A DNA stretch of 64,000 nucleotides from Tersicoccus mangrovi (GTDB lineage: Bacteria; Actinomycetota; Actinomycetes; Actinomycetales; Micrococcaceae): the NCBI RefSeq assembly GCF_036881825.1, contig NZ_JBAJMW010000001.1:310001-374000 (forward strand), written 5' to 3'. This document shows positions 34,518 to 44,994 of this stretch, piece after piece (the first letter of the stretch is position 1; each line of letters begins with the position of its first letter). The notes under the pieces were generated by a model. It ran no database searches and was not told where the DNA came from. It was given only the letters and a program-made list of their open reading frames with translations. Position numbers and translations under genes: made by a program.

Positions 34518-34970
34518 GTCACGCCAACGCCCCGCTCAGCATCGAGGGACGACGCCGTCGACTGGTCGAGCGCCGCAAGGCGCGTCCTACCGCCCACGTG
34601 GCTGCAGAGATGGGGATCTCGTGGGCATGCGCGCGGGACACGGCATCACGCACATCCACCGGATCGTCACCGACAACGGGGCCTGCTACCGATCTGGTGA
34701 CTTCGCTCGAATCGTCGGACAACGCACTCGCCATCAGAAGACGAAGCCGTACACCCCACGCCACAACGGCAACGTAGAGCGCTACCAGCGAATTGTGGCC
34801 GAGGAACTGCTCTACGCCGCGAGTTCACGAGCGAGGACGCCCGCACTTCCGCGATCGGCGTCTGGATCATCCACGACAACTACCACCGCCCACACAGCGG
34901 AGCCGGTGGTCGGCCAGCAGCATATCGACTTCGAGACGGCGTCACCAACGTCCAGCCCTCATACAACTAG
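34514..34970 (+). pseudogene. IS481-family transposase remnant
   Basis: The first ~36 codons (MSHANAPLSIEGRRRRLVER...AAEMGIS) match the start of IS481 transposases. After ~34620 the reading jumps to the C-terminal DDE region: ITHIHRIVTDNGACYRSGDF and KTKPYTPRHNGNVERYQRI. About 600 nt between them are deleted. A one-base loss near 34817 shifts the rest into a third frame, which still reads WIIHDNYHRPHSGAGGRPAA and ends in the family terminus NVQPSYN. No terminal inverted repeats are evident. It cannot make active transposase. Confidence 0.85.
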
Positions 34971-35101
34971 GGGACGTTTCCCTCGAGCTCGGTGCAGGGG
35001 GCGTCATGCCCGGGCCTCTAACCGGGCCGGTCCGTCGAACTCCCTCCACGACTTCGTTCACTCCGACGAGTTCTGTCGGTGGCGGCGGGTTGACTCGTGT
35101 C

Positions 35102-36706
35102 ATGGAGGAGCTGTTCACGCTCGAGGACGTCGGCGGATGCGACCACGCCGACGGGACAGGGGCGTCCCCGGCCGTCACGGGGGCCACGCACCCTCCGATG
35201 GACGCGGCCGCGATGCTGCGCCGGATCCGTGGGGCGTCGTCCGCCGACGACGCCGACGCGACCGACACGCTCGTGGAAGCCCTCGAGGACGTGCGACGGC
35301 TCGAGTCCTGGCTGGCCGCCCGCAAGTATGCCCTCGCTCGCGACGCGTTCCGGTCCGCCGTGGACGATCACGCCGCGTGGATGGCCGCCGATCCCACCTG
35401 GGACGACGCTCAGCCGGGCCTCAGACACACGGACGCGACGGGAGTCGGGCTCGGTCGTGCCGAGCGGGCGGCGGTCGCCGAACGAAGCGCGATCGCGGAG
35501 ATCGCCTGCGCACTCCGGATCGGCGAGTCCGCGGCGCAGACGCTGGTATCGAACGGCGAACTGCTCGGCGCCTCGCTGCCGGACACGGCCGCGGCCCTGG
35601 CCGCCGGCGCCATCACCGGTGCCGCCGCCCGCGTCATCGTCGACCTCGCCCGGGAGTACACCACGGTGCCGATCCCCGACGCGGAGACCGACGCTCGCGT
35701 GCGGACCGCCGTCGAGCAGACCGAACGGTTCCTCCTCGACGTGGCCCGTGCGGGTGCCGCGACGGGCGAGGTGGGAGCGCGAGCCCGCCGCCTCCGGGAG
35801 CGTTTCCACCCCGTGTCGCGACAGCAGCGTCACGATGTGGCTCGGTCCGACCGCTGTGTTCGGGTGGGGCCGGGGCAGGACGGCATGGCACGCCTCTCGG
35901 CATGGTTGCCGGCAACCGACGCCCACGCCATCGACCATCACCTGACCACCCTGGCCCGGGCCGCACTGGGACCGCAGCTCGCCGCGGGTTCGGACCCAAG
36001 CCCGGGCCTCGGTTCGGGCCACGACGCGGAGGAACGGACCGTGGGTCAGGCGCGCGCGGACGTGCTGACCGACCTGGTCATGCACGCACCTGTTCGTCCC
36101 GCTGGTGCCGACGCCGTCGAGAACGCCACCCCTCACGCGCCCGAGGACGCTGGTGAACCGGTCGGTCCGATCGGTCCGCGGCCGTCGCTCGTCCTGACCA
36201 TGCCCGCGTCCGTCCTGATCGGGGGCGACGGCCCGGCGGTGTTCGGACCGTTCGGAGTCATCGCCGTCGAGGACGCGCGGCAACTCGCCGCGACGGCGGC
36301 ATCGTTCACGCTCGGGGTCACCGTCGACGACGACGCGTCGCCGACCGGGACCCGGCTGGTCAGCGCGGGCCGGCAGTACCGCATCCCGGCCGAACTGCGT
36401 CGCCGCCTGCAGGTGCGGGACGGGACCTGCCGGTTCCCGGGATGCCGCCGTGACGTCCTGCGCTGCGATCTGGACCACCGGGTCGCCTGGGCCGACGGGG
36501 GCGACACCGACGAGAACAACCTGGAACACCTGTGCCGTCGACATCACGTGCTCAAGCACCATTCCGGCTGGCAGGTCACCGGTCCACCCGAGGCGACGAA
36601 CGCCGGGTCGGGATCAGTGCCGACCCACCCGGCGTCCCCGCCGGTGTTCTGGGTTTCACCCACCGGCCGGCGATACCGGAGCGATCCCGACGACCCGCCT
36701 TTCTGA
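35102..36706 (+). CDS. DUF222/HNH endonuclease-domain protein
   Basis: A 534-aa protein: an N-terminal DUF222 region (~30-360) and a C-terminal HNH motif, CRFPGCRR...CDLDHRVAWADGG...LCRRHH. The family is abundant and often multicopy in actinobacteria, related to the mycobacterial 13E12 repeat proteins. Its nuclease role has not been established in general. The ATG at 35102 has no strong ribosome-binding site. It lies next to an IS481 remnant, which fits a mobile or variable region. Pro-rich C-terminus. Confidence 0.87.
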   Translation: MEELFTLEDVGGCDHADGTGASPAVTGATHPPMDAAAMLRRIRGASSADDADATDTLVEALEDVRRLESWLAARKYALARDAFRSAVDDHAAWMAADPTWDDAQPGLRHTDATGVGLGRAERAAVAERSAIAEIACALRIGESAAQTLVSNGELLGASLPDTAAALAAGAITGAAARVIVDLAREYTTVPIPDAETDARVRTAVEQTERFLLDVARAGAATGEVGARARRLRERFHPVSRQQRHDVARSDRCVRVGPGQDGMARLSAWLPATDAHAIDHHLTTLARAALGPQLAAGSDPSPGLGSGHDAEERTVGQARADVLTDLVMHAPVRPAGADAVENATPHAPEDAGEPVGPIGPRPSLVLTMPASVLIGGDGPAVFGPFGVIAVEDARQLAATAASFTLGVTVDDDASPTGTRLVSAGRQYRIPAELRRRLQVRDGTCRFPGCRRDVLRCDLDHRVAWADGGDTDENNLEHLCRRHHVLKHHSGWQVTGPPEATNAGSGSVPTHPASPPVFWVSPTGRRYRSDPDDPPF

Positions 36707-36905
36707 GATCCGTCCGCCGGCGCGTTCCCGTGACGTCGCCTCGGCCTGGACCTCGATTTCCCCCTGGCATCGACCGTCATCTCGATCTGGACGTCCCGGC
36801 GCGCGAAACAACGTGGACACATCAGGTGGTGCATACTCGTCACAGCATGCGCAGCGGCAGTGGGCCGTTGCCGCACCGTTGCCTGCCCGTTCACAGGAGG
36901 ACGCT

Positions 36906-37829
36906 TTGCGCTCACGACTGCTCGCTTCTGCCCTGGTCCTCACGGTCCTCGGCGCCGTCACCGGCTGCACCAACTCGGACACGACGTCCAGCCCGGCCAC
37001 CAACGCCTCGGGTTCCGCCGCCGCCAGCTTCGACCCGACCTCGGTCTCCAAGGACGACGCCCTCGCCGGCCAGGTGCCCGCTGCGCTCAAGTCCAAGGGC
37101 ACCCTGACCGTGGGCTCCGACACCTCCTACGCCCCGGCCGAGTTCCTCAAGGCCGACGGCCAGACCGCGCAGGGCTACGACGTGGACCTGGCCAAGGCGA
37201 TCGCCGCGACCCTCGGCCTGAAGGCCACCGTCCAGACCGCCGAGTTCCCCTCGATCCTGCCGGGCCTCGGCACCAAGTACGACGTGGGCATCTCCTCCTT
37301 CACGGTCAACGCCGACCGCCTGAAGGCCGTCAACATGGTGTCCTACTTCAAGGCCGGCACCCAGTGGGCGGTCAAGAAGGGCAACCCCAAGGGCGTCTCG
37401 ATCGACGACATCTGCGGCAAGACCGTCGGCGTCCAGACCGGCACCGTCCAGGAGACCCCGGACCTGACCGACCGCAACGCCAAGTGCAAGTCGGCCGGCA
37501 AGGGCGAGATCACCGTCGTCTCCCTGAAGAACCAGACGGACGTCACCACCCGCCTGGTCAACGGCAGCATCGACGCCATGGCCGCGGACTCCCCGATCAC
37601 CAACTACGCGATCACCCAGACCAACGGGCAGATCGAGAAGCTCGGCGACGTCTACGACGCCGCCCCGCAGGCGATCACCGTGGCCAAGAAGGACACCGCC
37701 CTGGCGGCCCTGATGCAGAAGACGATGCAGAAGCTCATCGACGACGGCACCTACACCAAGATCCTCGCGGCCTGGGGCAACACCGATGGCGCCATCAAGA
37801 CGTCAGAGCTGAACCCGGCGCAGTCGTGA
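36906..37829 (+). CDS. Amino-acid ABC transporter substrate-binding lipoprotein
   Basis: A 307-aa family-3 solute-binding protein. A TTG start is set by AGGAGG 5 nt upstream. It has a lipoprotein signal with lipobox Val-Thr-Gly-Cys near residue 20, a Ser/Ala linker, then the binding domain from GTLTVGSDTSYAPAEF with GYDVDLAKAIAATLGL. It captures a polar amino acid (glutamate/glutamine or similar) outside the membrane. It begins an operon with a permease and an ATPase, overlapping the permease by 4 nt. Confidence 0.92.
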   Translation: MRSRLLASALVLTVLGAVTGCTNSDTTSSPATNASGSAAASFDPTSVSKDDALAGQVPAALKSKGTLTVGSDTSYAPAEFLKADGQTAQGYDVDLAKAIAATLGLKATVQTAEFPSILPGLGTKYDVGISSFTVNADRLKAVNMVSYFKAGTQWAVKKGNPKGVSIDDICGKTVGVQTGTVQETPDLTDRNAKCKSAGKGEITVVSLKNQTDVTTRLVNGSIDAMAADSPITNYAITQTNGQIEKLGDVYDAAPQAITVAKKDTALAALMQKTMQKLIDDGTYTKILAAWGNTDGAIKTSELNPAQS

Positions 37830-38844
37830 GCCACGGCGTCACCACCCGCAAGGACCCCGGGACCGGCGGCAGCGCCCGGCCGGACCTGATCAACGCCGTC
37901 CCCGTCCGGCACCCCTGGCGCTGGGTGGGCGCGGCGGTGCTCCTCGTGCTCGTGGCTCTGCTGGCGCAGAGCCTGGTGACGAACCAGAACTACCGCTGGG
38001 ACGTCGTCGCCAAGTACATGCTCGACACCCGGGTGATCGCCGGCGTCGGCTGGACCCTGCTCCTGACCGTCCTGTCGATGGTCATCGCCATCGTGCTGGC
38101 GATCACCCTGGCTTTGATGCGGCAGTCGGACAATCCCCTGTTCCGCGCGGTCAGCTGGGTGTGGGTGTGGTTCTTCCGCGGCACCCCCGTGTACACCCAG
38201 CTGGTGTTCTGGGGTCTCGTCGCCACCTTGTACCCGGTGATCGCGCTGGGCGTTCCGTTCGGACCCTCCCTGTTCGAGATCAACACCTCGGACCTGGTGG
38301 GCAACTACTTCTGGCCGGCCACCATCGGCCTGGCCCTGAACGAGTCGGCCTACCTGGCGGAGATCTTCCGTGCCGGCCTGAAGTCCGTGGACGGAGGCCA
38401 GGAGGAAGCGGCCGAGGCCCTGGGCATGCGCAAATCCGTGATCATGCGGCGCATCGTGCTCCCCCAGGCCATGCGCGTCATCGTCCCGCCCACGGGCAAC
38501 GAGACCATCGGCATGCTCAAGACGACGTCGCTCGTGCTGGCGGTCCCGTTCACCCTGGACCTGACCTTCTCCACCAACGCCATCGCCAACCGCATCTACC
38601 TGCCCATCCCGCTGCTCATCGTCGCGGCCCTGTGGTACCTGCTCATCACGAGCGTCCTCATGGTCGGCCAGTACTACATCGAGCGGCACTTCGGGCGGGG
38701 TGTGGACGCGGATTCCCCGGCGCCGGTGAAGGTGACGCCGGCGGCCCACCACGCGCCCGCGGACGGCGCGGACACCACCGACGCGCGGGCGCTGACGGGC
38801 GAGGGCGACCTCCCCGGCAACCGCGGCGCAGGAGGCGACGGACG

Positions 38845-38848
<4 letters not shown>
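37826..38848 (+). CDS. Amino-acid ABC transporter permease
   Basis: A 340-aa inner-membrane permease of the His/Glu/Gln/Arg family. A cytosolic N-terminus precedes about six helices (~43-65 onward). Family marks are RGTPVYTQLVFWG and the ATPase-docking EAA loop (QEEAAEALGMRKSVIMRRIVLPQAMR, residues ~190-215). The C-terminal ~55 residues are a polar extension. The GTG start overlaps the binding-protein gene; the stop overlaps the ATPase gene. A single permease gene implies a homodimeric channel. Confidence 0.93.
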
Positions 38849-39651
<803 letters not shown>

Positions 39652-39676
39652 CCTGACGGCCCGGCTTCACCCTCGA

Positions 39677-39735
39677 ATGCCGCGTTGGTCGGCGATTGCC
39701 CCGTTGGTCGCGGCAGTCGACGAGCAACGCGGCAT
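39677..39735. repeat. Long-loop inverted repeat between convergent genes
   Basis: ATGCCGCGTTG (39677-39687) and CAACGCGGCAT (39725-39735) are perfect 11-bp inverted arms with a 37-nt loop. The loop contains a second GTTGGTCG copy. It lies between the ABC transporter operon and menD, both ending here, so a bidirectional terminator is likely. Confidence 0.65.
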
Positions 39736-39767
39736 GTCGCTGTCCGGGGTCGGTGCGGAACGGCCGG

Positions 39768-41528
39768 TCAGCGCCCGGCGGCGATGTCGGCGGCCGCCGC
39801 GGTGAACGACGCGTGCAGCTCCGCCAGGCGGCTCCGGTCGGCGACCACCTCGATCAGGCTGCGGCCACGGATCGGCGCCGCGAGGGCGTCGTCGAGCGCG
39901 TCGAGGTCCGCGACGCGCTGGTGCCGGACCCCGTAGGCGGCGGCGAGGGCGGCCAGGTCGACCTGCTGGGGCGTGCCGAAGAGCCGCTCGACGGCGCTCG
40001 TCCAGCCGGGTCGCCGGGCGACGCGGCCGTGCTCGAGCAGCCCGAAGATCGCTCCCCCGGCGTCGTTGAGCACCACCGCCTGCAGGTCTGGCTCCCGCTC
40101 CCCTGCTCCGAGGTACCAGCCGGTGGCGTCATGGAGGTAGGTGACGTCCCCGAGCAGTACCCGCACGGGTCGGCCGGTACCGAGCGCGACGCCGGACGCC
40201 GTCGAGATGGTGCCGTCGATGCCCGCGACCCCACGGTTGGCGATCACCCGCAGCGGCCCGGGACCGTCCACGGGGGCCGCCAGGTCGAGGTCCCGGATGG
40301 GGTTGGACGATCCGGCCACGAGGATGCCGTCGGTGGCGGCCCACAGGTGCGCGGCCAGCAGCGGGCCGTTGAGCCCGTGGCCCTCGCGCGCGTCGGCCTC
40401 GGCGAGGGCGGTCAGTCGCGTGGCCAGGCGGGCACCGAGGCCGGTCCACTCGGCCGCCCAGCCATCCGGTCCGCTGCCGGCGAAGGCGGCCAGCTCGGCG
40501 AGGTCGGTGATGACCCGTTCCCGGCGGCGGCCCGGGTCGAACCAGGCGACCGGCGTCGGCGCATACAGGGCGGTCTCGATCTCGGGACGGCTGAGCAGCG
40601 CGGCGACCGGCCGGCTGAGCGTCGGCCGCCCGAACAGCACCGCCCGTTCGACCCGTTCGAACAAGTGCGGCAGCAGCAGCCGGTAGGCGGCGACGGACGT
40701 GGCCCCGTGCCGGGCGTTCGAGGAGGGCTCCGCGAGCAGCGGCAGGCCGAGGTCGGCGGCGAAGCGGGCGGCCTCGGGCCCGGCGCCGTCCCCGGCGACG
40801 ACGACGGTGCGATGAGGTGTCGTGGCGGCGGCGGAGCGGGCCGCGTGGCTCACGGGGGTGGATTCGTCGCCCGAACCGGACACGGATCCGGCGTCGGTCG
40901 AGGACGAGTCCGAGGCAGCGACGTCACCGTCGACCGCCGGATCGCCCGCCGGCACCAGCGGGTCCCGGAAGGCCAGGTTGAGCTGGACCGGCCCGGGCGC
41001 CGTCGCGGCTGGGGTGGAGGATCCCGGCAACAGCCCCTGCGCGGCGGCCAGCACCCGGCTCGCCGCCTCCAGCGCCGCGTCGATGTCGTCGGCCGGCACG
41101 TCGACCGCTTCCCGCACGTGGACCCCGAAGAGGCCGGCCTGCCGGGTGGTCTGGTTGGCGCCGGTGCCGCGCAGTTCCTCGGGTCGGTCGGCGCTGATGA
41201 CGAGCAGCGGCACCGCGCTGTGGTTGGCCTCCATGACCGCGGGCATCAGGTTGCCGACGGCGGTGCCGCTCGTGGTGACGACGGCTGCCGGGACGCCGGT
41301 GCCGCGGGCCAGGCCCAGAGCGGTGAAGCCGGCGGAGCGTTCGTCGATCCGCACGTGCAGCCGCAGCCGGCCGGCAGGACCCTCGTCCTCGTCGGGCGCG
41401 ACCGCCACCTCGGCCAGCGCGTAGGCCAGCGGGGCGCTGCGGGAGCCGGGGCACACCACGACGTCGCGCACCCCGCCGTCGATCAGCAGGCGCACGACCG
41501 CCCGGGCCACGGTCGTCGAATCAGTCAC
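39768..41528 (-). CDS. menD: SEPHCHC synthase MenD
   Basis: A 586-aa ThDP-dependent enzyme of menaquinone synthesis that joins isochorismate with 2-oxoglutarate. The N-terminus TVARAVVRLLIDGGVRDVVVCPGSRSAPLAYAL is diagnostic, followed by RIDERSAGFTALGLARGTG. The Mg/ThDP site near the end reads LGDVTYLHDATG, with AVVLNDAGGAIF. A ~35-residue Ser/Asp-rich insert lies near position 210. A CATGAT box (41535-41540, minus strand) sits 6 nt before the GTG. A terminator separates it from phoX upstream. Confidence 0.95.
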   Translation of the reverse strand: MTDSTTVARAVVRLLIDGGVRDVVVCPGSRSAPLAYALAEVAVAPDEDEGPAGRLRLHVRIDERSAGFTALGLARGTGVPAAVVTTSGTAVGNLMPAVMEANHSAVPLLVISADRPEELRGTGANQTTRQAGLFGVHVREAVDVPADDIDAALEAASRVLAAAQGLLPGSSTPAATAPGPVQLNLAFRDPLVPAGDPAVDGDVAASDSSSTDAGSVSGSGDESTPVSHAARSAAATTPHRTVVVAGDGAGPEAARFAADLGLPLLAEPSSNARHGATSVAAYRLLLPHLFERVERAVLFGRPTLSRPVAALLSRPEIETALYAPTPVAWFDPGRRRERVITDLAELAAFAGSGPDGWAAEWTGLGARLATRLTALAEADAREGHGLNGPLLAAHLWAATDGILVAGSSNPIRDLDLAAPVDGPGPLRVIANRGVAGIDGTISTASGVALGTGRPVRVLLGDVTYLHDATGWYLGAGEREPDLQAVVLNDAGGAIFGLLEHGRVARRPGWTSAVERLFGTPQQVDLAALAAAYGVRHQRVADLDALDDALAAPIRGRSLIEVVADRSRLAELHASFTAAAADIAAGR

Positions 41529-41558
41529 CGGTCCATCATGCCGCCCTCACCCGGACGA

Positions 41559-41597
41559 CACCGACCCGGCCGGACGCATCGGCCGGCCGGGTCGGTG
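41559..41597 (-). terminator. Terminator between phoX and menD
   Basis: A perfect 15-bp stem CACCGACCCGGCCGG/CCGGCCGGGTCGGTG with a 9-nt loop, 60 nt after the phoX stop and before the menD promoter. Confidence 0.85.
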
Positions 41598-41657
41598 GAC
41601 GCCGCTGGGCGGCGTCATCCGGGGCGTGCCGTTCGTTCACGCCCCGGCCGGGGTGGC

Positions 41658-43739
41658 TCAGCGCCGGTGCACCTGCACCACCGACGGGCGCGGCGCGGCG
41701 ACCTGGCCGGCGCGCGGCGTCGTTCCCGGGCGGACGTAGTCCGGGAAGAGCGAGTGCTGATCGGCGAACGTGCCCTCCTCGCCCGGGTGCTGCACGGCGA
41801 CGTAGACCATGCCGTCCCGGTCGTGGATGACGGGCCCGCAGGTCTCTGCCTCGGTGGGCACCGAGAGGAACTGCTGGACGCGGCCCCGATCGCGGCCCTC
41901 GATGGTGACCTTGAACAGCCCGTCGTTGTACCCGATGGTCGACGGCGCCCCGTCGGTGGAGATCCACAGGTTGCCGACCGAGTCGAACGCGACGTTGTCG
42001 GGGCAGGAGATCGGCGAGACCTTGTCCTTCGGGAAGCCCGCGAAATACGTGGCGGCGTTCTTCGCGGGATCGCCGCAGACCAGCAGCAGGTTCCACCGGA
42101 AGGTGGTGGCGGCGGCCCGGTTCCCGGTGTCGCTGATCTCGACGATGTGCCCGTCCCGGTTGGCCGTGCGCGGGTTGGCCTCGTCGGGGCCGGCCTTGCC
42201 CGCCGCGCCGCGGTCGCTGTTGTTGGTGCAGGCGACGTACACCCTGCCGGTCATCAGGCTCGGCTGGACGTCCTCGCAGCGGTCCATCTTCGTCGCGCCC
42301 ACCTGGTCGGCCGCGAGGCGCGTGTGGACGAGCACCTCCTCGACGCTCATGCCGCTGACCATGGACCGGCCGCCGACGACGAGCGGCAACCACATGCCGC
42401 TGCCGTCGAAGGCGCCGTCGGTCGGGAGCTTCCCGGTGCCGTCGATCTCGCTCGCGGCGCTGTCGCCCCGGAACTTCGCGACGAACAGGTCGCCCTCGGA
42501 GAGGAGCGTCAGGTTCTCGGCGCGGTTCTTCGAGACCCGGCGGCGGGAGACGAACTTGTACAGGTAGTCGAACTTCTCGTCGTCGCCCATGTAGGCCACG
42601 ACGCGGCCCTCGCCGTCCACCCGCACGTTGGCGCCCTCGTGCTTGAACCGGCCCATCGCGGTGTGCTTGACGGGCGTGGACGTCGGGTTCTGCGGGTCGA
42701 TCTCGACGATCCAGCCGAAGTGGTTCGACGCGTTCTCGTACCCGGTATTGCGGGTGTCCCAGCGCTGCTCGTCGGCCTCCCAGCCGTACGTGCTCGGCGC
42801 GTCCTTCAGCCCGTACCGCTTGTCCTCGGCGCTCGTGCCCGGGGTGCGGAAATAACCGTTGAAGTTCTCCTCGCCGGAGAGCACGGTGCCCCAAGGCGTC
42901 GTGCCGCCGGAACAGTTGCCGATGGTGCCGCGGGTCGTGGTGCCGTCGGCGTGCTCGACGGTGCGCAACAGCGCGGAGCCGGCGGCGGGACCGTCGAACG
43001 CGAAGGTGGTGTCGGCGTCGATGCGGCGGTTGCGGCGGCCGCCGACGGTGTAGTCCCAGGGCCGGCCCTTGCGGCGCCGGGTCAGCTCGACGACGGACAT
43101 GCCGTGCGCGGCGCGGGCGACCGCCCGGTTGGTGGCCTGCTGGGCCGGGTCCGAGGTGGCCGGGAACATGATGCCCGGGTTGACGTACTCCTGGTTGCAG
43201 ACGAGCAGGCCGGTCCGGCCGTTCCCGTGGTCGACCAGGATGTCCGTGTAGTCGTTGTTGTAGCCGAACTGCCGCTTCTGGGCGGCCGCGGTCTGGTGCT
43301 GCAGGTCGAACGCGGGGCTGTCGGCGAAGAGTGGGTCGCCCCAACGGATGATCGGCGACCAGGTGTAGCCGGCGGGGACGGTCAACGCGTCGACCGTCCT
43401 GTCCACCGGGGTGATCGGGGTGAACGGCAGCCGTCCGGCGTCCCCGTGGCCATGCCCGTGGCCGGTGGGGAGGGCGGACGAGACCGGCGCCGCGGCCGCG
43501 GGGGCGGCGGTGGCTCCGGCGGCGATCAGGACCGCGCCGGCCGCCCCGAGGCCGAGCACGTTGCGCCGGCTGAGCGCCGCGGCAGCGACGTCGCGGAAGT
43601 ACTCGTTGTCCGTGGTGTTGCAGGTCTCGCCCAGGCAGGCGTTGCCGCACTTGAAGTGGCAGGTCACCGGACTGCGTTTGCCCTTGGTGTGCCCGGACAT
43701 GGGCAGGAGCGACAGCGGTGCGCGCGTGGTCTCGTTCAT
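41658..43739 (-). CDS. phoX: PhoX-family (DUF839) alkaline phosphatase, Tat-exported
   Basis: A 693-aa secreted enzyme of the PhoX family, calcium/iron-dependent phosphatases. The N-terminus has a Cys-rich CHFKCGNACLGETC stretch, then a Tat signal SRRNVLGLGAAG with a hydrophobic Ala-rich core. Family blocks include NNDYTDIL, NQEYVNPGIM, GEENFNGYF, SNHFGWIVEIDP and CPDNVAFDSVGNLWISTDG. It releases phosphate from organic esters outside the cell. GAGG precedes the ATG. A PHO-box-like direct repeat 76-97 nt upstream suggests induction under phosphate starvation. Confidence 0.92.
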   Translation of the reverse strand: MNETTRAPLSLLPMSGHTKGKRSPVTCHFKCGNACLGETCNTTDNEYFRDVAAAALSRRNVLGLGAAGAVLIAAGATAAPAAAAPVSSALPTGHGHGHGDAGRLPFTPITPVDRTVDALTVPAGYTWSPIIRWGDPLFADSPAFDLQHQTAAAQKRQFGYNNDYTDILVDHGNGRTGLLVCNQEYVNPGIMFPATSDPAQQATNRAVARAAHGMSVVELTRRRKGRPWDYTVGGRRNRRIDADTTFAFDGPAAGSALLRTVEHADGTTTRGTIGNCSGGTTPWGTVLSGEENFNGYFRTPGTSAEDKRYGLKDAPSTYGWEADEQRWDTRNTGYENASNHFGWIVEIDPQNPTSTPVKHTAMGRFKHEGANVRVDGEGRVVAYMGDDEKFDYLYKFVSRRRVSKNRAENLTLLSEGDLFVAKFRGDSAASEIDGTGKLPTDGAFDGSGMWLPLVVGGRSMVSGMSVEEVLVHTRLAADQVGATKMDRCEDVQPSLMTGRVYVACTNNSDRGAAGKAGPDEANPRTANRDGHIVEISDTGNRAAATTFRWNLLLVCGDPAKNAATYFAGFPKDKVSPISCPDNVAFDSVGNLWISTDGAPSTIGYNDGLFKVTIEGRDRGRVQQFLSVPTEAETCGPVIHDRDGMVYVAVQHPGEEGTFADQHSLFPDYVRPGTTPRAGQVAAPRPSVVQVHRR

Positions 43740-43814
43740 CGTTCCCTCATCGGCTCGTGCGTGTGATGGCCCCGGATCGTGACACTGCCAGAGGGCGGTC
43801 AGCGCGGCGCGACG

Positions 43815-43836
43815 CCCGGGTGACCGCACGGTGAAC
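43815..43836 (-). promoter_or_regulatory. PHO box upstream of phoX
   Basis: On the minus strand two 11-nt direct units, GTTCACCGTGC and GGTCACCCGGG, follow each other. They fit the actinobacterial PhoP-binding pattern (GTTCACC-N4 repeated). Located between the menC stop and the phoX start. Confidence 0.75.
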
Positions 43837-43864
43837 ACGCGGTGGCCGGGTGGTGCCCTCAGCG

Positions 43865-44908
43865 TCAGACCCTGGCGGCCAGCACGGCGTACACGCGAGC
43901 GAGGCGGTCCCGCCACCACCGTTCGCGTTCCGGCGACGCGGCGAGCGCGTCCAGCCGGTCGGGGTCGGGCACGACGTCGCACACGTCGAGGTACCCGTCG
44001 ACGGGCCGGAGGGAGTCGGTGACGACGTCGTCGGCCATCAGGGCCACCGTCCCGAGCCCGCACGCGTACGGCAGGTCCGGCAGGGCCGCGGCCAGAGCGA
44101 CCCCGCCCCGGATGCCGACGCTCGTGTCGAGCGCGCTCGAGACGACGGCGGGCAGGCCCGCGGCGGCGACGACGGCGAGCGCGCGGCGCACCCCGCCGAG
44201 CGGGGCGGCCTTGACGACGATGAGGTCGGCGGCCCGCGCGCGAGCGACCCGCAGCGGGTCGTCGGCCCGGCGCACGCTCTCGTCGGCCGCGATCGGGGTG
44301 TCGACGCCGCGCTCCCGCAGCGCCTCCCGCAGGCGGGCCAGCCCGTCGATGCCGTCCACGGGCTGCTCGGCGTACTGCAGGTGCACCGGGCCGAGCGCGG
44401 TCAGCGCCTCGACCGCGGCCTCGTGCGACCAGCCCGCGTTGGCATCCACCCGCAGGTCCGCGTCGGGCAGCGCCGTGCGCACCGCGGCGACCCGGGCGAC
44501 GTCGTCGTCCAGGCTCTGCCCGCGCTCGGCGACCTTGATCTTGACCGTCCCGACGGGCCCGAAGCCGGCGAGCACCTCGGGGACCCGGTCGGCGCCGACC
44601 GCGGGGACGGTGGCGTTGACCGGGATCCGGTCGCGCACCGGCGCCGGGTACCCCGTCCAGGCGGCCTCGATCCCGGCGGCGAGCCACGCGGCCGCCTCGG
44701 CGTCGTCGTACTCGGGGAACGGCCCGAACTCGCCCCACCCGGCCGGCCCGCGCAGGAGCAGCACCTCCCGCGTCTCGGTGGCCCGGAACCGGACCCGCAT
44801 CGGGACGCTGACGACGCGGGCGACGTCCTGCAGGTCCGCCAGGGGCGGGAGGTCGGCCGACCGCACGGGAGGCAGAGTGACGTCGTCGGGCTGTGCTGCA
44901 TCGCTCAT
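43865..44908 (-). CDS. menC: o-Succinylbenzoate synthase
   Basis: A 347-aa enolase-superfamily enzyme that dehydrates SHCHC to o-succinylbenzoate in the menaquinone pathway. Catalytic Lys is in TVKIKVAE (Lys125, with Lys123). Metal ligands are Asp155 (RVDANAGW), Glu181 (YAEQP) and Asp209 (AADESV); the second Lys is 233 (IVVKAAPLGG). Length is normal. Downstream lies the PHO box of phoX. It diverges from a PAP2 gene. Together with menD, menF and menG, most of the pathway is clustered here; menB, menE and menA are elsewhere. Confidence 0.93.
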   Translation of the reverse strand: MSDAAQPDDVTLPPVRSADLPPLADLQDVARVVSVPMRVRFRATETREVLLLRGPAGWGEFGPFPEYDDAEAAAWLAAGIEAAWTGYPAPVRDRIPVNATVPAVGADRVPEVLAGFGPVGTVKIKVAERGQSLDDDVARVAAVRTALPDADLRVDANAGWSHEAAVEALTALGPVHLQYAEQPVDGIDGLARLREALRERGVDTPIAADESVRRADDPLRVARARAADLIVVKAAPLGGVRRALAVVAAAGLPAVVSSALDTSVGIRGGVALAAALPDLPYACGLGTVALMADDVVTDSLRPVDGYLDVCDVVPDPDRLDALAASPERERWWRDRLARVYAVLAARV

Positions 44909-44994
44909 CGGTTCAGCGTATCCACCGGGAATCCCGCCTCAACGGTCAGGCTCGCGGTGGCCGGGGCCGCGACACGGATGGGAGAATGGGGCCG

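Noticed and set aside
39696..43766. Plus-strand open frame of about 1350 codons opposite menD and phoX
   Set aside because: No motif and composition typical of an antisense frame; menD and phoX account for this DNA.
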